In this document: positions 1 through 9,344 of the stretch, in pieces
Layout: the number at the start of each line of letters is the position of its first letter
How positions within the stretch are numbered: position 1 is the first letter of the stretch
DNA from: Streptomyces anulatus
GTDB lineage: Bacteria; Actinomycetota; Actinomycetes; Streptomycetales; Streptomycetaceae
Reading direction: 5' to 3'
Assembly (NCBI RefSeq): GCF_014650675.1
Contig: NZ_BMVK01000008.1
Location: forward strand, 62,001-126,000
Length of the DNA stretch: 64,000 nucleotides
Made by a program: the position numbers and the translations under genes
Notes under the pieces: generated by a model
What the model saw: only the letters and a program-made list of their open reading frames with translations
Told to the model about the DNA's origin: nothing
The model's database searches: none

Positions 1-455
1 AAGGTCCGCTTCTTGCCCTCGAACCGGGAGTCGGCGCCGCCGTGCGACATCGCCTGGTTCTGGAGCGGGCACTCGCCGCCCTTGTCGCAGACGGGGCAGT
101 CCAGCGGATGGTTGATCAGCAGCAGCTCCATCACGCCCTTCTGCGCCTTCTCGGCGACAGGAGAGGTGATCTGCGACTTGACGACCATGCCGTCGGTGCA
201 GGTGATGGTGCAGGAGGCCATCGGCTTGCGCTGGCCCTCGACCTCGACGATGCACTGGCGGCAGGCGCCGGCGGGGTCGAGGAGCGGGTGGTCGCAGAAG
301 CGCGGGATCTCGATGCCGAGGAGTTCGGCGGCGCGGATGACCAGGGTCCCCTTGGGGACGCTGATCTCGATGCCGTCGATGGTCAGCGTGACCAGGTCCT
401 CGGGCGGAACCGCCGCCTCGCCGCCCCCGGAGGGCGCACTCGTGGTGACTGTCAT
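1..455 (-). CDS. nuoG: NADH-quinone oxidoreductase subunit G, N-terminal part (cut by window edge)
   Basis: This is the first 151 residues of the large peripheral-arm subunit of complex I, which carries several Fe-S clusters between NADH and quinone. The 2Fe-2S ferredoxin-like domain is visible in RFCDHPLLDPAGACRQC (about residues 50-66). The HPLDCPVCDKGGEC stretch (H-x3-C-x2-C-x5-C, about residues 115-130) is the His/Cys-ligated N5 cluster motif typical of NuoG. The ATG overlaps the nuoF stop (ATGA), so the two are translationally coupled. The rest of the gene and nuoH onward must lie to the left of the window. Confidence 0.97.
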   Translation of the reverse strand, partial: MTVTTSAPSGGGEAAVPPEDLVTLTIDGIEISVPKGTLVIRAAELLGIEIPRFCDHPLLDPAGACRQCIVEVEGQRKPMASCTITCTDGMVVKSQITSPVAEKAQKGVMELLLINHPLDCPVCDKGGECPLQNQAMSHGGADSRFEGKKRT

Positions 456-1831
456 GCGTTCACCCCCCGGTGAGCGTTCTTGCCGTCGGTGTTCTTGTCG
501 TCGGCCCAGGCCGTGGACCGGGCGGGGTCGAAGGGGCAGCCCTTGCCCGTGATGTGCTGCTCGTACTCCTCGCGGAAGTACTTGAGCGAGGAGAAGATCG
601 GCGAGGCCGCGCCGTCGCCGAGCGCGCAGAACGACTTGCCGTTGATGTTGTCGGCGATGTCGTTGAGCTTGTCGAGGTCGGCCATCTCGCCCTGGCCCGC
701 CTCGATGTCGCGGAGCAACTGGACCAGCCAGTAGGTGCCTTCGCGGCAGGGTGTGCACTTGCCGCAGGACTCGTGGGCGTAGAACTCGGTCCAGCGGGTG
801 ACGGCCCGCACGACGCAGGTCGTCTCGTCGAAGCACTGGAGCGCCTTGGTGCCGAGCATGGACCCGGCGGCGCCGACGCCCTCGTAGTCGAGGGGGACGT
901 CGAGGTGCTCCTCGGTGAACATCGGGGTGGAGGAGCCGCCCGGGGTCCAGAACTTCAGGCGGTGCCCGGCACGGATGCCGCCGCTCATGTCGAGGAGCTG
1001 ACGGAGCGTGATGCCGAGCGGGGCCTCGTACTGGCCGGGGCTGGTGACGTGGCCGCTGAGCGAGTAGAGCGTGAAGCCCGGGGACTTCTCGCTGCCCATC
1101 GACTTGAACCAGTCCTTGCCCTTGTTCAGGATCGCGGGAACCGAGGCGATGGACTCGACGTTGTTCACCACAGTGGGGCAGGCGTACAGACCGGCGACCG
1201 CAGGGAAGGGGGGCCGCAGCCGGGGCTGGCCACGCCGTCCTTCGAGAGAGTCGAGCAGCGCGGTTTCCTCACCACAGATGTACGCACCGGCGCCCGCGTG
1301 CACCGTGAGTTCCAGATCGAGTCCTGAACCCAGGATGTTCGTCCCCAGATAGCCCGCCTCGTACGCCTCCCGTACGGCCTCGTGCAGTCGCCGCAGCACG
1401 GGGACGACCTCACCGCGCAGATAGATGAACGCGTGCGACGAACGGATCGCGTAACAGGCGATCACGATGCCCTCGATGAGGCTGTGCGGGTTCGCGAAGA
1501 GGAGCGGGATGTCCTTGCAGGTGCCCGGCTCCGACTCGTCGGCGTTGACCACCAGGTAGTGGGGTTTGCCGTCGCCCTGCGGGATGAACTGCCACTTCAT
1601 CCCGGTGGGGAAGCCCGCGCCGCCGCGTCCGCGCAGACCGGAGTCCTTGACGTACGCGATGAGGTCGTCGGGCGCCATGGCCAGCGCCTTGCGCAGCCCT
1701 TCGTAGCCCTCGTGGCGGCGGTAGGTGTCCAGGGTCCAGGAATCGGGCTGGTCCCAGAAGGCGGAGAGGACGGGTGCGAGCAGCTTCTCGGGGCTCGTCC
1801 CGTTGTGGTCGATCTCGGCGGCCAAGGTCAT
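452..1831 (-). CDS. nuoF: NADH-quinone oxidoreductase subunit F (FMN/NADH-binding)
   Basis: A 459-residue flavoprotein subunit, the NADH entry point of complex I. The glycine-rich FMN/NADH site is LRGRGGAGFPTGMKW (about residues 55-70). The 4Fe-4S ligands are in ESCGKCTPCREGT and KSFCALGDGA near the C-terminus. Length is normal for the family (430-460). The frame stays open far upstream into nuoE. The start was set at the ATG beginning MTLAAEIDH because it overlaps the nuoE stop as TGATG and gives the expected N-terminus. Confidence 0.97.
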   Translation of the reverse strand: MTLAAEIDHNGTSPEKLLAPVLSAFWDQPDSWTLDTYRRHEGYEGLRKALAMAPDDLIAYVKDSGLRGRGGAGFPTGMKWQFIPQGDGKPHYLVVNADESEPGTCKDIPLLFANPHSLIEGIVIACYAIRSSHAFIYLRGEVVPVLRRLHEAVREAYEAGYLGTNILGSGLDLELTVHAGAGAYICGEETALLDSLEGRRGQPRLRPPFPAVAGLYACPTVVNNVESIASVPAILNKGKDWFKSMGSEKSPGFTLYSLSGHVTSPGQYEAPLGITLRQLLDMSGGIRAGHRLKFWTPGGSSTPMFTEEHLDVPLDYEGVGAAGSMLGTKALQCFDETTCVVRAVTRWTEFYAHESCGKCTPCREGTYWLVQLLRDIEAGQGEMADLDKLNDIADNINGKSFCALGDGAASPIFSSLKYFREEYEQHITGKGCPFDPARSTAWADDKNTDGKNAHRGVNA

Positions 1832-2684
1832 CACTCCCCCTCCTCGGCTGCGGGCCCGGCCGGGTGCTCCGGGTCGGAGGCCGAGGTCTGCTGCGGTGCG
1901 TCGTGCGAGCTGAGGTGCTCGGACGGCGAAGGGTCGTGCGGCTGGGCGCTCTTGGGCTGCCCGTCGCGCGGGGAGACCACGCGCGCCTGCGGGAGTGCCT
2001 CGCCCTTGGCGAGCTTCAGCCCGACGAGGGAGGCGGGACCCGCGCCGCCGGTCGCCTCGACGGCGCCGGGCCGCTCGTCGGGGAAGCCCGCCAGGATGCG
2101 GGCCGTCTCCTTGTACGAGCAGATCGGTGCCCCGCGGGTGGGCTCGACGGTCCGGCCGGCGATCAGGTCGTCGACGAGCTGCGTGGCGCTCTGGGGCGTC
2201 TGGTTGTCGAAGAACTCCCAGTTGACCATCACGACGGGCGCGAAGTCGCAGGCGGCGTTGCACTCGATGTGTTCGAGGGTGACCTTGCCGTCCTCGGTGG
2301 TCTCGTTGTTGCCGACCCCGAGGTGCTCCTTGAGCGTGTCGAAGATGGCGTCGCCGCCCATGACCGCGCACAGGGTGTTGGTGCAGACGCCGACCTGGTA
2401 GTCGCCGCTCGGCCTGCGCCGGTACATGGAGTAGAACGTCGCGACGGCGGTGACCTCGGCGGTGGTGAGGTCGAGCGTCTCGGCGCAGAAGGCCATGCCC
2501 GTACGGGAGACGTATCCCTCTTCGGACTGCACGAGGTGCAGCAGCGGCAGCAGCGCGGAGCGGCTGCCGGGGTAGCGGGCGAGCACCTCCTTCGCGTCCG
2601 CGTCGAGCCGGGCGCGCACCTCGGCCGGGTAGGGGGTGGCGGGGAGCTGCGGCATCCCCAGACTGACGTCTTGGCGTGATGTGG

Positions 2685-2688
<4 letters not shown>
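1831..2688 (-). CDS. nuoE: NADH-quinone oxidoreductase subunit E (2Fe-2S), long C-terminal tail
   Basis: A thioredoxin-fold 2Fe-2S subunit of the NADH-dehydrogenase module. Ligands are CTNTLC (C-x4-C) and CNAAC (C-x3-C). The GTG start overlaps the nuoD stop (GTGA). At 285 residues it is much longer than E. coli NuoE (about 166). The last ~85 residues are a low-complexity Ser/Pro/His/Glu-rich tail without a recognisable fold, a feature I recall from streptomycete NuoE proteins. An upstream extension of the frame inside nuoD is a shadow. Confidence 0.96.
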
Positions 2689-4006
<1,318 letters not shown>

Positions 4007-4007
<1 letters not shown>

Positions 4008-4735
4008 CAGGAGTACGACCTCCGCTGGTCCGGAGCCGGGATCTGGGCGCCCTTGTACTCGACGGCGATGCCGCCGAGCGGGTAGTCCTTGCGCTGCGGG
4101 AAGCCCTGCCAGTCGTCCGGCATCATGATCCGGGTCAGGGCCGGGTGCCCGTCGAAGATGAGCCCGAAGAAGTCGTACGCCTCACGCTCGTGCCAGTCGT
4201 TGGTCGGGTAGACCTCGACGATCGACGGGATGTGCGGGTCGCTGTCCGGGGCGGACACCTCCAGCCGGATCAGCCGGCCGTGGGTGAGGGACCGCAGGTG
4301 GTAGACGGCGTGCAGTTCGCGGCCCTTGTCGCCCAGGAAGTGGACGCCGCTCACGCCCGTACAGAGTTCGAAGCGCAGGGCGGGGTCGTCGCGCAGGGTG
4401 CGGGCGACCTGGACCAGGTGCTCGCGGGCGATGTGGAAGGTCAGCTCGTCGCGGTCGACGACCGTCTTCTCGATGGCGTTGGAGGGGATCAGGTCCTGTT
4501 CCTCCAGGGCCCCTTCGAGCTCGTCGGCCACCTCGTCGAACCAGCCGCCGTACGGCCGGGAGGAGGCTCCCGGCAGGGTGACGGTGCGGACGAGGCCCCC
4601 GTAGCCGGAGGTGTCGCCGCCGTTGTTCGCGCCGAACATGCCCTTGCGGACGCGGATGACCTCTCCGCCGGTGTCGCGCGGGGCGGGTACGGCGTTGCCG
4701 TTCCGCTCGCCGTTCGCGTCGGTGTTCTCGGTCAC
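4007..4735 (-). CDS. nuoC: NADH-quinone oxidoreductase subunit C (30 kDa homologue)
   Basis: A 242-residue connecting-arm subunit. It carries the 30-kDa signature around WHEREAYDFFGLIFDGHP (residues about 185-202) and the RKDYPLGG motif near the end. The GTG start forms a GTGA overlap with the nuoB stop; longer readings upstream run inside nuoB and are rejected. The first ~60 residues are a Gly/Asn/Pro-rich extension before the conserved fold. Confidence 0.96.
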
Positions 4736-5286
4736 CGGAGCAGCCCCTTCATCTCGATCAGGGGCAGTGCCTTGAGGGCCGCTTCCTCCGCCTCGCGGGC
4801 GGCCTCCTCCGCGTTGACCCCGAGCTTGGAGGTCTGGATCTTCTGGTGGAGCTTGAGGATGGCGTCCAGCAGCATCTCGGGGCGAGGCGGGCAACCCGGC
4901 AAATAGATATCGACCGGAACAATGTGGTCAACACCCTGCACAATGGCGTAATTGTTGAACATTCCACCCGATGACGCACAAACTCCCATGGAAATGACCC
5001 ACTTGGGATTCGGCATCTGGTCGTAGACCTGCCGCAGGACGGGCGCCATCTTCTGGCTCACGCGTCCCGCGACGATCATCAGGTCCGCCTGTCGCGGCGA
5101 TCCGCGGAAGACCTCCATCCCGAACCGGGCCAGGTCGTAGCGGCCCGCGCCGGTCGTCATCATCTCGATGGCGCAGCAGGCCAGTCCGAACGTGGCCGGG
5201 AAGACGGATGACTTCCGTACCCAGCCCGCGGCCTGCTCGACCGTGGTCAGAACGAAGCCGCTCGGCAGTTTCTCTTCGAGTCCCAT
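4732..5286 (-). CDS. nuoB: NADH-quinone oxidoreductase subunit B (N2 cluster subunit, PSST)
   Basis: A 184-residue subunit binding the terminal 4Fe-4S cluster N2 that reduces quinone. The tandem cysteines in LACCAIEMM (about residues 35-43), the Cys in GVCASSGGMF and the Cys in LPGCPPRPE are the four ligands. Eighteen bases separate it from nuoA. Part of the coding sequence around 4900-4990 is noticeably more A/T-rich than its neighbours, but the protein is intact. Confidence 0.98.
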   Translation of the reverse strand: MGLEEKLPSGFVLTTVEQAAGWVRKSSVFPATFGLACCAIEMMTTGAGRYDLARFGMEVFRGSPRQADLMIVAGRVSQKMAPVLRQVYDQMPNPKWVISMGVCASSGGMFNNYAIVQGVDHIVPVDIYLPGCPPRPEMLLDAILKLHQKIQTSKLGVNAEEAAREAEEAALKALPLIEMKGLLR

Positions 5287-5304
5287 GGTGTGCCCCTCAG
5301 CCCC

Positions 5305-5664
5305 TCAGTCCCATTCCAGGCCGCCGCGACGCCATACATACGCATAGGCGACGAAGACGGTGAGCACGAAGAGCAGCATCTCCACGAGCCCGAAGATCCC
5401 CAGGGCGTCGAAGGAGACCGCCCAGGGATAGAGGAAGACGATCTCGATGTCGAAGACGATGAAAAGCATCGCCGTCAGGTAGTACTTGATCGGGAAGCGG
5501 CCGCCTCCGGCGGGAGTCGGGGTGGGTTCGATACCGCACTCGTACGCTTCGAGCTTTGCCCGGTTGTACCGCTTGGGGCCGATAAGCGTGGCCATGACCA
5601 CGGAGAAGATCGCAAACCCTGCCCCGAGGGCGCCGAGCACGAGGATGGGCGCGTAGGCATTCAC
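5305..5664 (-). CDS. nuoA: NADH-quinone oxidoreductase subunit A (membrane)
   Basis: A 119-residue membrane subunit with three hydrophobic segments (about residues 4-26, 63-85 and 90-112). The conserved loop AYECGIEPTP is present. The GTG start (VNAYAPILVL) has a purine-rich ribosome site (AAGGAGCGAGGAG) at normal distance. Longer frame readings upstream lack homology. It is the first gene of the nuo operon; the promoter region lies at 5665-5800. Confidence 0.96.
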   Translation of the reverse strand: MNAYAPILVLGALGAGFAIFSVVMATLIGPKRYNRAKLEAYECGIEPTPTPAGGGRFPIKYYLTAMLFIVFDIEIVFLYPWAVSFDALGIFGLVEMLLFVLTVFVAYAYVWRRGGLEWD

Positions 5665-6430
5665 GCTCCTCGCTCCTTCCAGTCGTCCTTGACCTGTGGA
5701 CCGCATCGGGCGACCGGCTCGCCACCTCACCAAGATCGTGCACATGTGAGGCAGTTCACAAGCCCGACTGCCCCGCATCCTATGCCCGGCCCCCTGTGAT
5801 CTGCGACACGGGGTACGACAACGGCTTTGTGATCTCCACCACCTGACGAAGGATCATGAAGTCGTATGAGCGGTGATCTTCGTACGCGAAGCGGCCGAGT
5901 GATCACGAGACGTGACATTCGATGGTGTTACCGCTGGTCAAAGGCGTGCCGCGCTATCAATCGACAGCCCGTACAAGCAAATTGGCGGTGGAATGCCCCG
6001 GGGTGATAAGGGCGTCGGCCTGGATCGCCCCTCACCCGCACGAGGGGCGGTGGGGACCGAAGGGGACATGTGCACGCATTCACGAACTTCCGGATCGAGC
6101 ACCCGGAGGGCGCCGGTCCGCCCGCTCGCCCACGCGCATCGCGGCCGCGAGGGTTGCCCGTCCCGATGGATCCACGCTGTGACCTGCGCCACACGGCCCC
6201 GGGCCCCGGAAAGCCGGGCTTGGCCATCGGTGTGAACGGATGGTAAGCGACGGGCAATTCGGGCGTATTACCGAAAGGCAATGATCACGGGCCTGATGAT
6301 GGTCGCCCGATTTGCCCGTTACGGCGTCAATAAAGGCGCCCAGAAAGCGGATTCACAGATTCCGAACGTAACTGTGTCGCAACACACGTTTCTTGATGGG
6401 ACCCCTACAGCCCTGATAGCGCTAGTACCC
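5665..6430. other. 766-bp divergent intergenic region between nuoA and the NlpC/P60 gene
   Basis: No convincing coding frame is seen here. It holds the nuo promoter side with the palindrome at 5744-5761, and four GTGATC copies between about 5798 and 5905. The part 6240-6430 is relatively A/T-rich and directly precedes the secreted peptidase gene. I looked for a c-di-AMP (ydaO-type) riboswitch before the peptidase gene, because such elements precede some streptomycete cell-wall hydrolases, but the conserved blocks were not found. Confidence 0.5.
5744..5761 (-). promoter_or_regulatory. Rex-type (or CRP-type) operator upstream of nuoA
   Basis: On the minus strand the site reads TTGTGAACTGCCTCACAT, 80-97 bases before the nuoA start. 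The core TGTGA-N6-TCACA is a perfect palindrome. It fits the streptomycete redox sensor Rex consensus (TTGTGAANNNNTTCACAA) except in the right arm. The nuo operon is a known Rex target in S. coelicolor. The same spacing also fits a CRP site, so the protein cannot be decided from sequence alone; Rex is preferred because of the gene controlled. Confidence 0.7.
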
Positions 6431-7276
6431 ATGTCCCACACCGCTCACATACCCAGCCACCGGAAGCCCCGTCAGCGCGCCTCGAAGTCGGCACTGCGAG
6501 CCGGAGTTGCCGGTGGCGTCCTCAGCACCATCGCGGTCGCGGGTGCCGCCGGCCCGGCCCAGGCCGAGCCGGTGACCCAGACGATCGAGATGCCCACGAT
6601 CACGTCCGGCTTCTCCACCGCCGTGGCCGCCTCCGCCCAGGCCACGCAGCAGGTCGCCCTCGACCTGGAGACGCAGGCCGACGAGGACGCCGCGGCCGAG
6701 AAGGCCGCGAAGACGGCCAAGAAGGCCCACGCCGAGGCCGTCCGCAAGGCCGAGGCCAAGAAGAAGGCCGAAGCCGCCGCCAAGGCCAGGGCCGAGGCGG
6801 AGGCCAAGGAGCGCGCCGAGCGCGCCTCCCGGACCTCCGAGCGCACGACGCTCAGCGCCTCCTCCGGCTCGTCGGACTCGGGCAGCTCCGCCTCCGCCCC
6901 CTCCTCCTCCTCGAACGTGAGCGGTTCCGCCGCCTCCATCGTCGCGTTCGCCAAGGCCCAGGTCGGCGACGCGTACGTGCCCGGCGGCACCGGCCCCAAC
7001 TCCTGGGACTGCTCCGGCCTGACCCAGGCCGCGTACCGCACGGCGGGCATCGACCTGCCGCGCGTCTCGCAGTCCCAGTCGACCTTCGGCACCCAGGTCT
7101 CCCTGGACAACCTCCAGCCCGGCGACATCCTTTACTGGGGCAGCGCGGGCAGCGCGTACCACGTCGCGATCTACATCGGCGGCGGCGAGTTCGTCGGTGC
7201 GCAGAACTCCAACACCGGCACGGTGCAGCGTTCCCTGGACTACGACCGGCCGACCGGCGCGGTCCGCGTTCTCTGA
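6431..7276 (+). CDS. Secreted NlpC/P60 family peptidoglycan endopeptidase
   Basis: A 281-residue exported cell-wall hydrolase. The N-terminus has a Sec signal peptide (basic start, hydrophobic stretch, cleavage after GPAQA at about residue 45). An Ala/Lys/Glu-rich helix or coiled coil follows (about 85-135), then a Ser-rich linker, then the NlpC/P60 domain (about 160-281). The catalytic Cys is in SWDCSGLTQAAY and the His in AYHVAIYIGGG. The ATG at 6431 gives a normal signal peptide; the frame is open further upstream but has no plausible export signal there. It is convergent with the MFS gene, ending two bases from it. Confidence 0.92.
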   Translation: MSHTAHIPSHRKPRQRASKSALRAGVAGGVLSTIAVAGAAGPAQAEPVTQTIEMPTITSGFSTAVAASAQATQQVALDLETQADEDAAAEKAAKTAKKAHAEAVRKAEAKKKAEAAAKARAEAEAKERAERASRTSERTTLSASSGSSDSGSSASAPSSSSNVSGSAASIVAFAKAQVGDAYVPGGTGPNSWDCSGLTQAAYRTAGIDLPRVSQSQSTFGTQVSLDNLQPGDILYWGSAGSAYHVAIYIGGGEFVGAQNSNTGTVQRSLDYDRPTGAVRVL

Positions 7277-7277
7277 T

Positions 7278-8486
7278 TCACAAGCGCCCGCCGGCGCTCC
7301 GCTGCACGGCTGAGGGCCGCCGCTCCCCCGCTCGGGAGCGGCGGCCCTTCGCCGTCGTCGCGGCGACGAGCAGGGCCAGGACCATCAGCAGGGCGCTCAC
7401 CCAGACCGGCGCCCGGTAGCCGAATCCGGCGTCCAGGGCCATGCCGCCCGCCCACGGGCCCACCGTCGCCCCCAGGTTGAACGCGGTCGTCGAGAAGGCG
7501 CCGGCCAGCGTCGGGGCCCCGGAGGCGAGGCCCAGGACCCGGGTGATCAGGGCGGTGCCCGTCCCGAAGGCGAGCATGCCGAGGAGCGGAATCAGCGCCA
7601 GGGCGAGCGCCGGGCGGCCCGCCGCCAGGGCGAGGGCCGCCCAGCCGAGGGCGAGGGCCGTCATGCCCGTGGCGACGACGGCGACCGGGCGGGCGTCGGC
7701 GAACCGGCCCGCCACCGTGACCCCGGCGAACGAGCCCGCCCCGAAGAGCGCCAGGGACACCGGCACCCACCCCGCGCCCAGGCCGGTCTCCCGGGTGAGG
7801 AGCGGCTCCAGGTAGGAGAACGTGCAGAAGGTCGCGCCCTGCACCAGGGCCATCGTGAGCAGGACCGGCCGCAGCCGGGGACCGGTCAGCGCGCGCAGCT
7901 CGTCCCGTACGGGTACGGGAGCGGCGCCCGTGTCCGTACCCCGGCCGCCCGGGATGGAGCGCAGCACCGCGAGGACGGCGGGCAGCGAGACGATCGCGAC
8001 CGCCCAGAAGGCCGACCGCCACCCCCAGCGCTCCCCCAGCACCGCGCCGGCCGGTACGCCCACCACGCAGGCGATCGTCACCCCGCCGACCACCACGGCG
8101 GTGGCCCGGCCCTTCAGCCGGTCCGGGACCATCGAGACGGCCGTGGTCAGTGCGACCGCCCAGAAGCCCGCGTTGGCGAGGGCCCCGACGAAGCGGGTCG
8201 CGAGGAGCACCCCGTAGCTCGGGGTGAGAGCGCCGACGACATGGACGGCGACGAACACCGCGAGAAAGAGGAGCAGGGCGCGACGGCGGGGCCAGTTACG
8301 GCTGGAGAGCGCCATCAGGGGCGCGCCGACGACCATCCCGACGGCGAAGGCGGAGGTGAGGAGACCGGCGGCGGAGAGCGGGACGTCGAGGTCGGCGGCG
8401 ATGCCCGAGACGAGCCCGGACAGCATGAACTCGGATGTGCCCTGGGCGAAGACCGCGAGCCCGAGGACGTAGACAGCGATTGGCAT
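7278..8486 (-). CDS. MFS drug exporter, Cmx/CmlR chloramphenicol-efflux-like
   Basis: A 402-residue, 12-segment transporter. The start MPIAVYVLGLAVFAQGTSEF, the motif ALANAGFWAVALTTA and the block LFGAGSFAGVTVAGR closely resemble the actinobacterial Cmx/CmrA chloramphenicol exporters. The substrate is therefore inferred to be chloramphenicol or a similar small hydrophobic drug. The Arg-rich C-terminal tail (about the last 23 residues) is encoded by the neighbour's terminator hairpin and may not be under selection as protein. A GTGA or ATG choice is not an issue; the ATG fits the family. Confidence 0.85.
   Translation of the reverse strand: MPIAVYVLGLAVFAQGTSEFMLSGLVSGIAADLDVPLSAAGLLTSAFAVGMVVGAPLMALSSRNWPRRRALLLFLAVFVAVHVVGALTPSYGVLLATRFVGALANAGFWAVALTTAVSMVPDRLKGRATAVVVGGVTIACVVGVPAGAVLGERWGWRSAFWAVAIVSLPAVLAVLRSIPGGRGTDTGAAPVPVRDELRALTGPRLRPVLLTMALVQGATFCTFSYLEPLLTRETGLGAGWVPVSLALFGAGSFAGVTVAGRFADARPVAVVATGMTALALGWAALALAAGRPALALALIPLLGMLAFGTGTALITRVLGLASGAPTLAGAFSTTAFNLGATVGPWAGGMALDAGFGYRAPVWVSALLMVLALLVAATTAKGRRSRAGERRPSAVQRSAGGRL
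7314..7347 (+). terminator. Strong hairpin terminator inside the 3' end of the MFS gene
   Basis: A perfect 14-bp stem (GGGCCGCCGCTCCC / GGGAGCGGCGGCCC) with a 6-base loop is followed by CTTCG. It lies 38 bases after the peptidase stop codon but within the last codons of the convergent MFS gene. It probably ends the peptidase transcript and may also serve the other strand. Confidence 0.75.
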
Positions 8487-8875
8487 GGGTGAGTAGCCCC
8501 TTGGACGGAACCGTCGGGTGGACAGACAGACCGGGATGCGGGGATACGGGCCGCGGAGACGTCCGCCGGTGGTCCGGCGGGACGGCGAGAAGTGCCCGGC
8601 ACGGTGATCGCCGGTGGCACGAACCCCGCGTACGGCGGTGCTTCAGCGCGTACGCGAGGGGGAAACGGCCCGTACCCGCGGTGAGCCGGGGGGCGTGGAA
8701 CCGTGACGGAGGGGCCGGGGACCCGTGGGGTCAGCCGGCGACGCTCAGCACGAACACGGCCACCGGCGCACCGGTGGCCGGAGTCTGTCGGACTCGGGGC
8801 TGGCCATGGAGGAGAGGCTACCTGCCGGGCGGCGGGACCTCCAGCGGTTTCCGGGCCGGAGGACCGCCGTCCGGA
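8487..8875. other. Intergenic region upstream of the MFS gene
   Basis: No supported gene. It contains several perfect small hairpins: CCGCCGG-TGGT-CCGGCGG at 8563-8580 (about 80 bases before the MFS start), CCACCGG-CGCA-CCGGTGG at 8760-8777 and GAGTC-TGTCG-GACTC at 8781-8795. The last two are placed to act as a terminator for the small minus-strand gene at 8876-9052. The first sits in the leader of the exporter gene, where attenuator structures are known in related actinobacterial exporters, but I could not identify a leader peptide. Confidence 0.4.
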
Positions 8876-9052
8876 TCAGCGGCGGCGGGGGCGGCGGTTG
8901 GTCCGCTCCGGCTCCCTGGCCGAGGTGGTGGGCGCGGGCGGCGCGTCGTACGGGGCGTCGAAGTCCTCGTCGTCGTCCGTCGCGGTCGGGTCCACGGCGA
9001 AGCGGGGCTCCAGGAAGAGGCCCTGGTGCTGGGGCAGGGAGGCGGTGGTCAT
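8876..9052 (-). CDS. Small acidic/proline-rich hypothetical protein, 58 aa
   Basis: This short frame starts with MTTASLPQHQGLF and has an AAGGA ribosome site about 10 bases before the ATG. Third codon positions are almost all G or C, as in real genes here. The protein has an acidic centre (DDDEDFD), a Pro/Ala stretch and a basic end (NRRPRRR). There is no membrane segment or signal. I do not recognise the family. It stands alone between hairpins and a promoter-sized gap. A longer frame reading upstream is less likely. Confidence 0.5.
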   Translation of the reverse strand: MTTASLPQHQGLFLEPRFAVDPTATDDDEDFDAPYDAPPAPTTSAREPERTNRRPRRR

Positions 9053-9344
9053 GGCTGTCTGTCCTTGGGGTCGAGCAGCGCTGTATCGGCTTGTTCCGTA
9101 CCCCGCTGGCCTGCGTTCGGTGTGAGCGTGCGTCAAGAAGAGTGGTACGCACCGCGTGCCGCCGCTGCGGGCGGGGGCGGGCGCCGGCCGGTCCGGACTG
9201 CCGATGACCGGGGGGCGCGCAAATCATCGCACACGATCACCTGGGGAGTTGAGGATTAACCCCCCGTGTGAGGCGGCGACCGTGTGGGCGTGCCCGCCGG
9301 GCGTGGCTTCGGGTCCGGGCCGGCGTCTCCGTGCCGAGGCCGCC

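Noticed and set aside
6240..6430. A possible c-di-AMP (ydaO-type) riboswitch before the NlpC/P60 gene
   Set aside because: The conserved sequence blocks and pairing could not be found by eye.
8487..8630. A drug-responsive leader peptide before the exporter gene
   Set aside because: Only one hairpin was found; the open frame there runs into the gene and has no short ribosome-site-led peptide.
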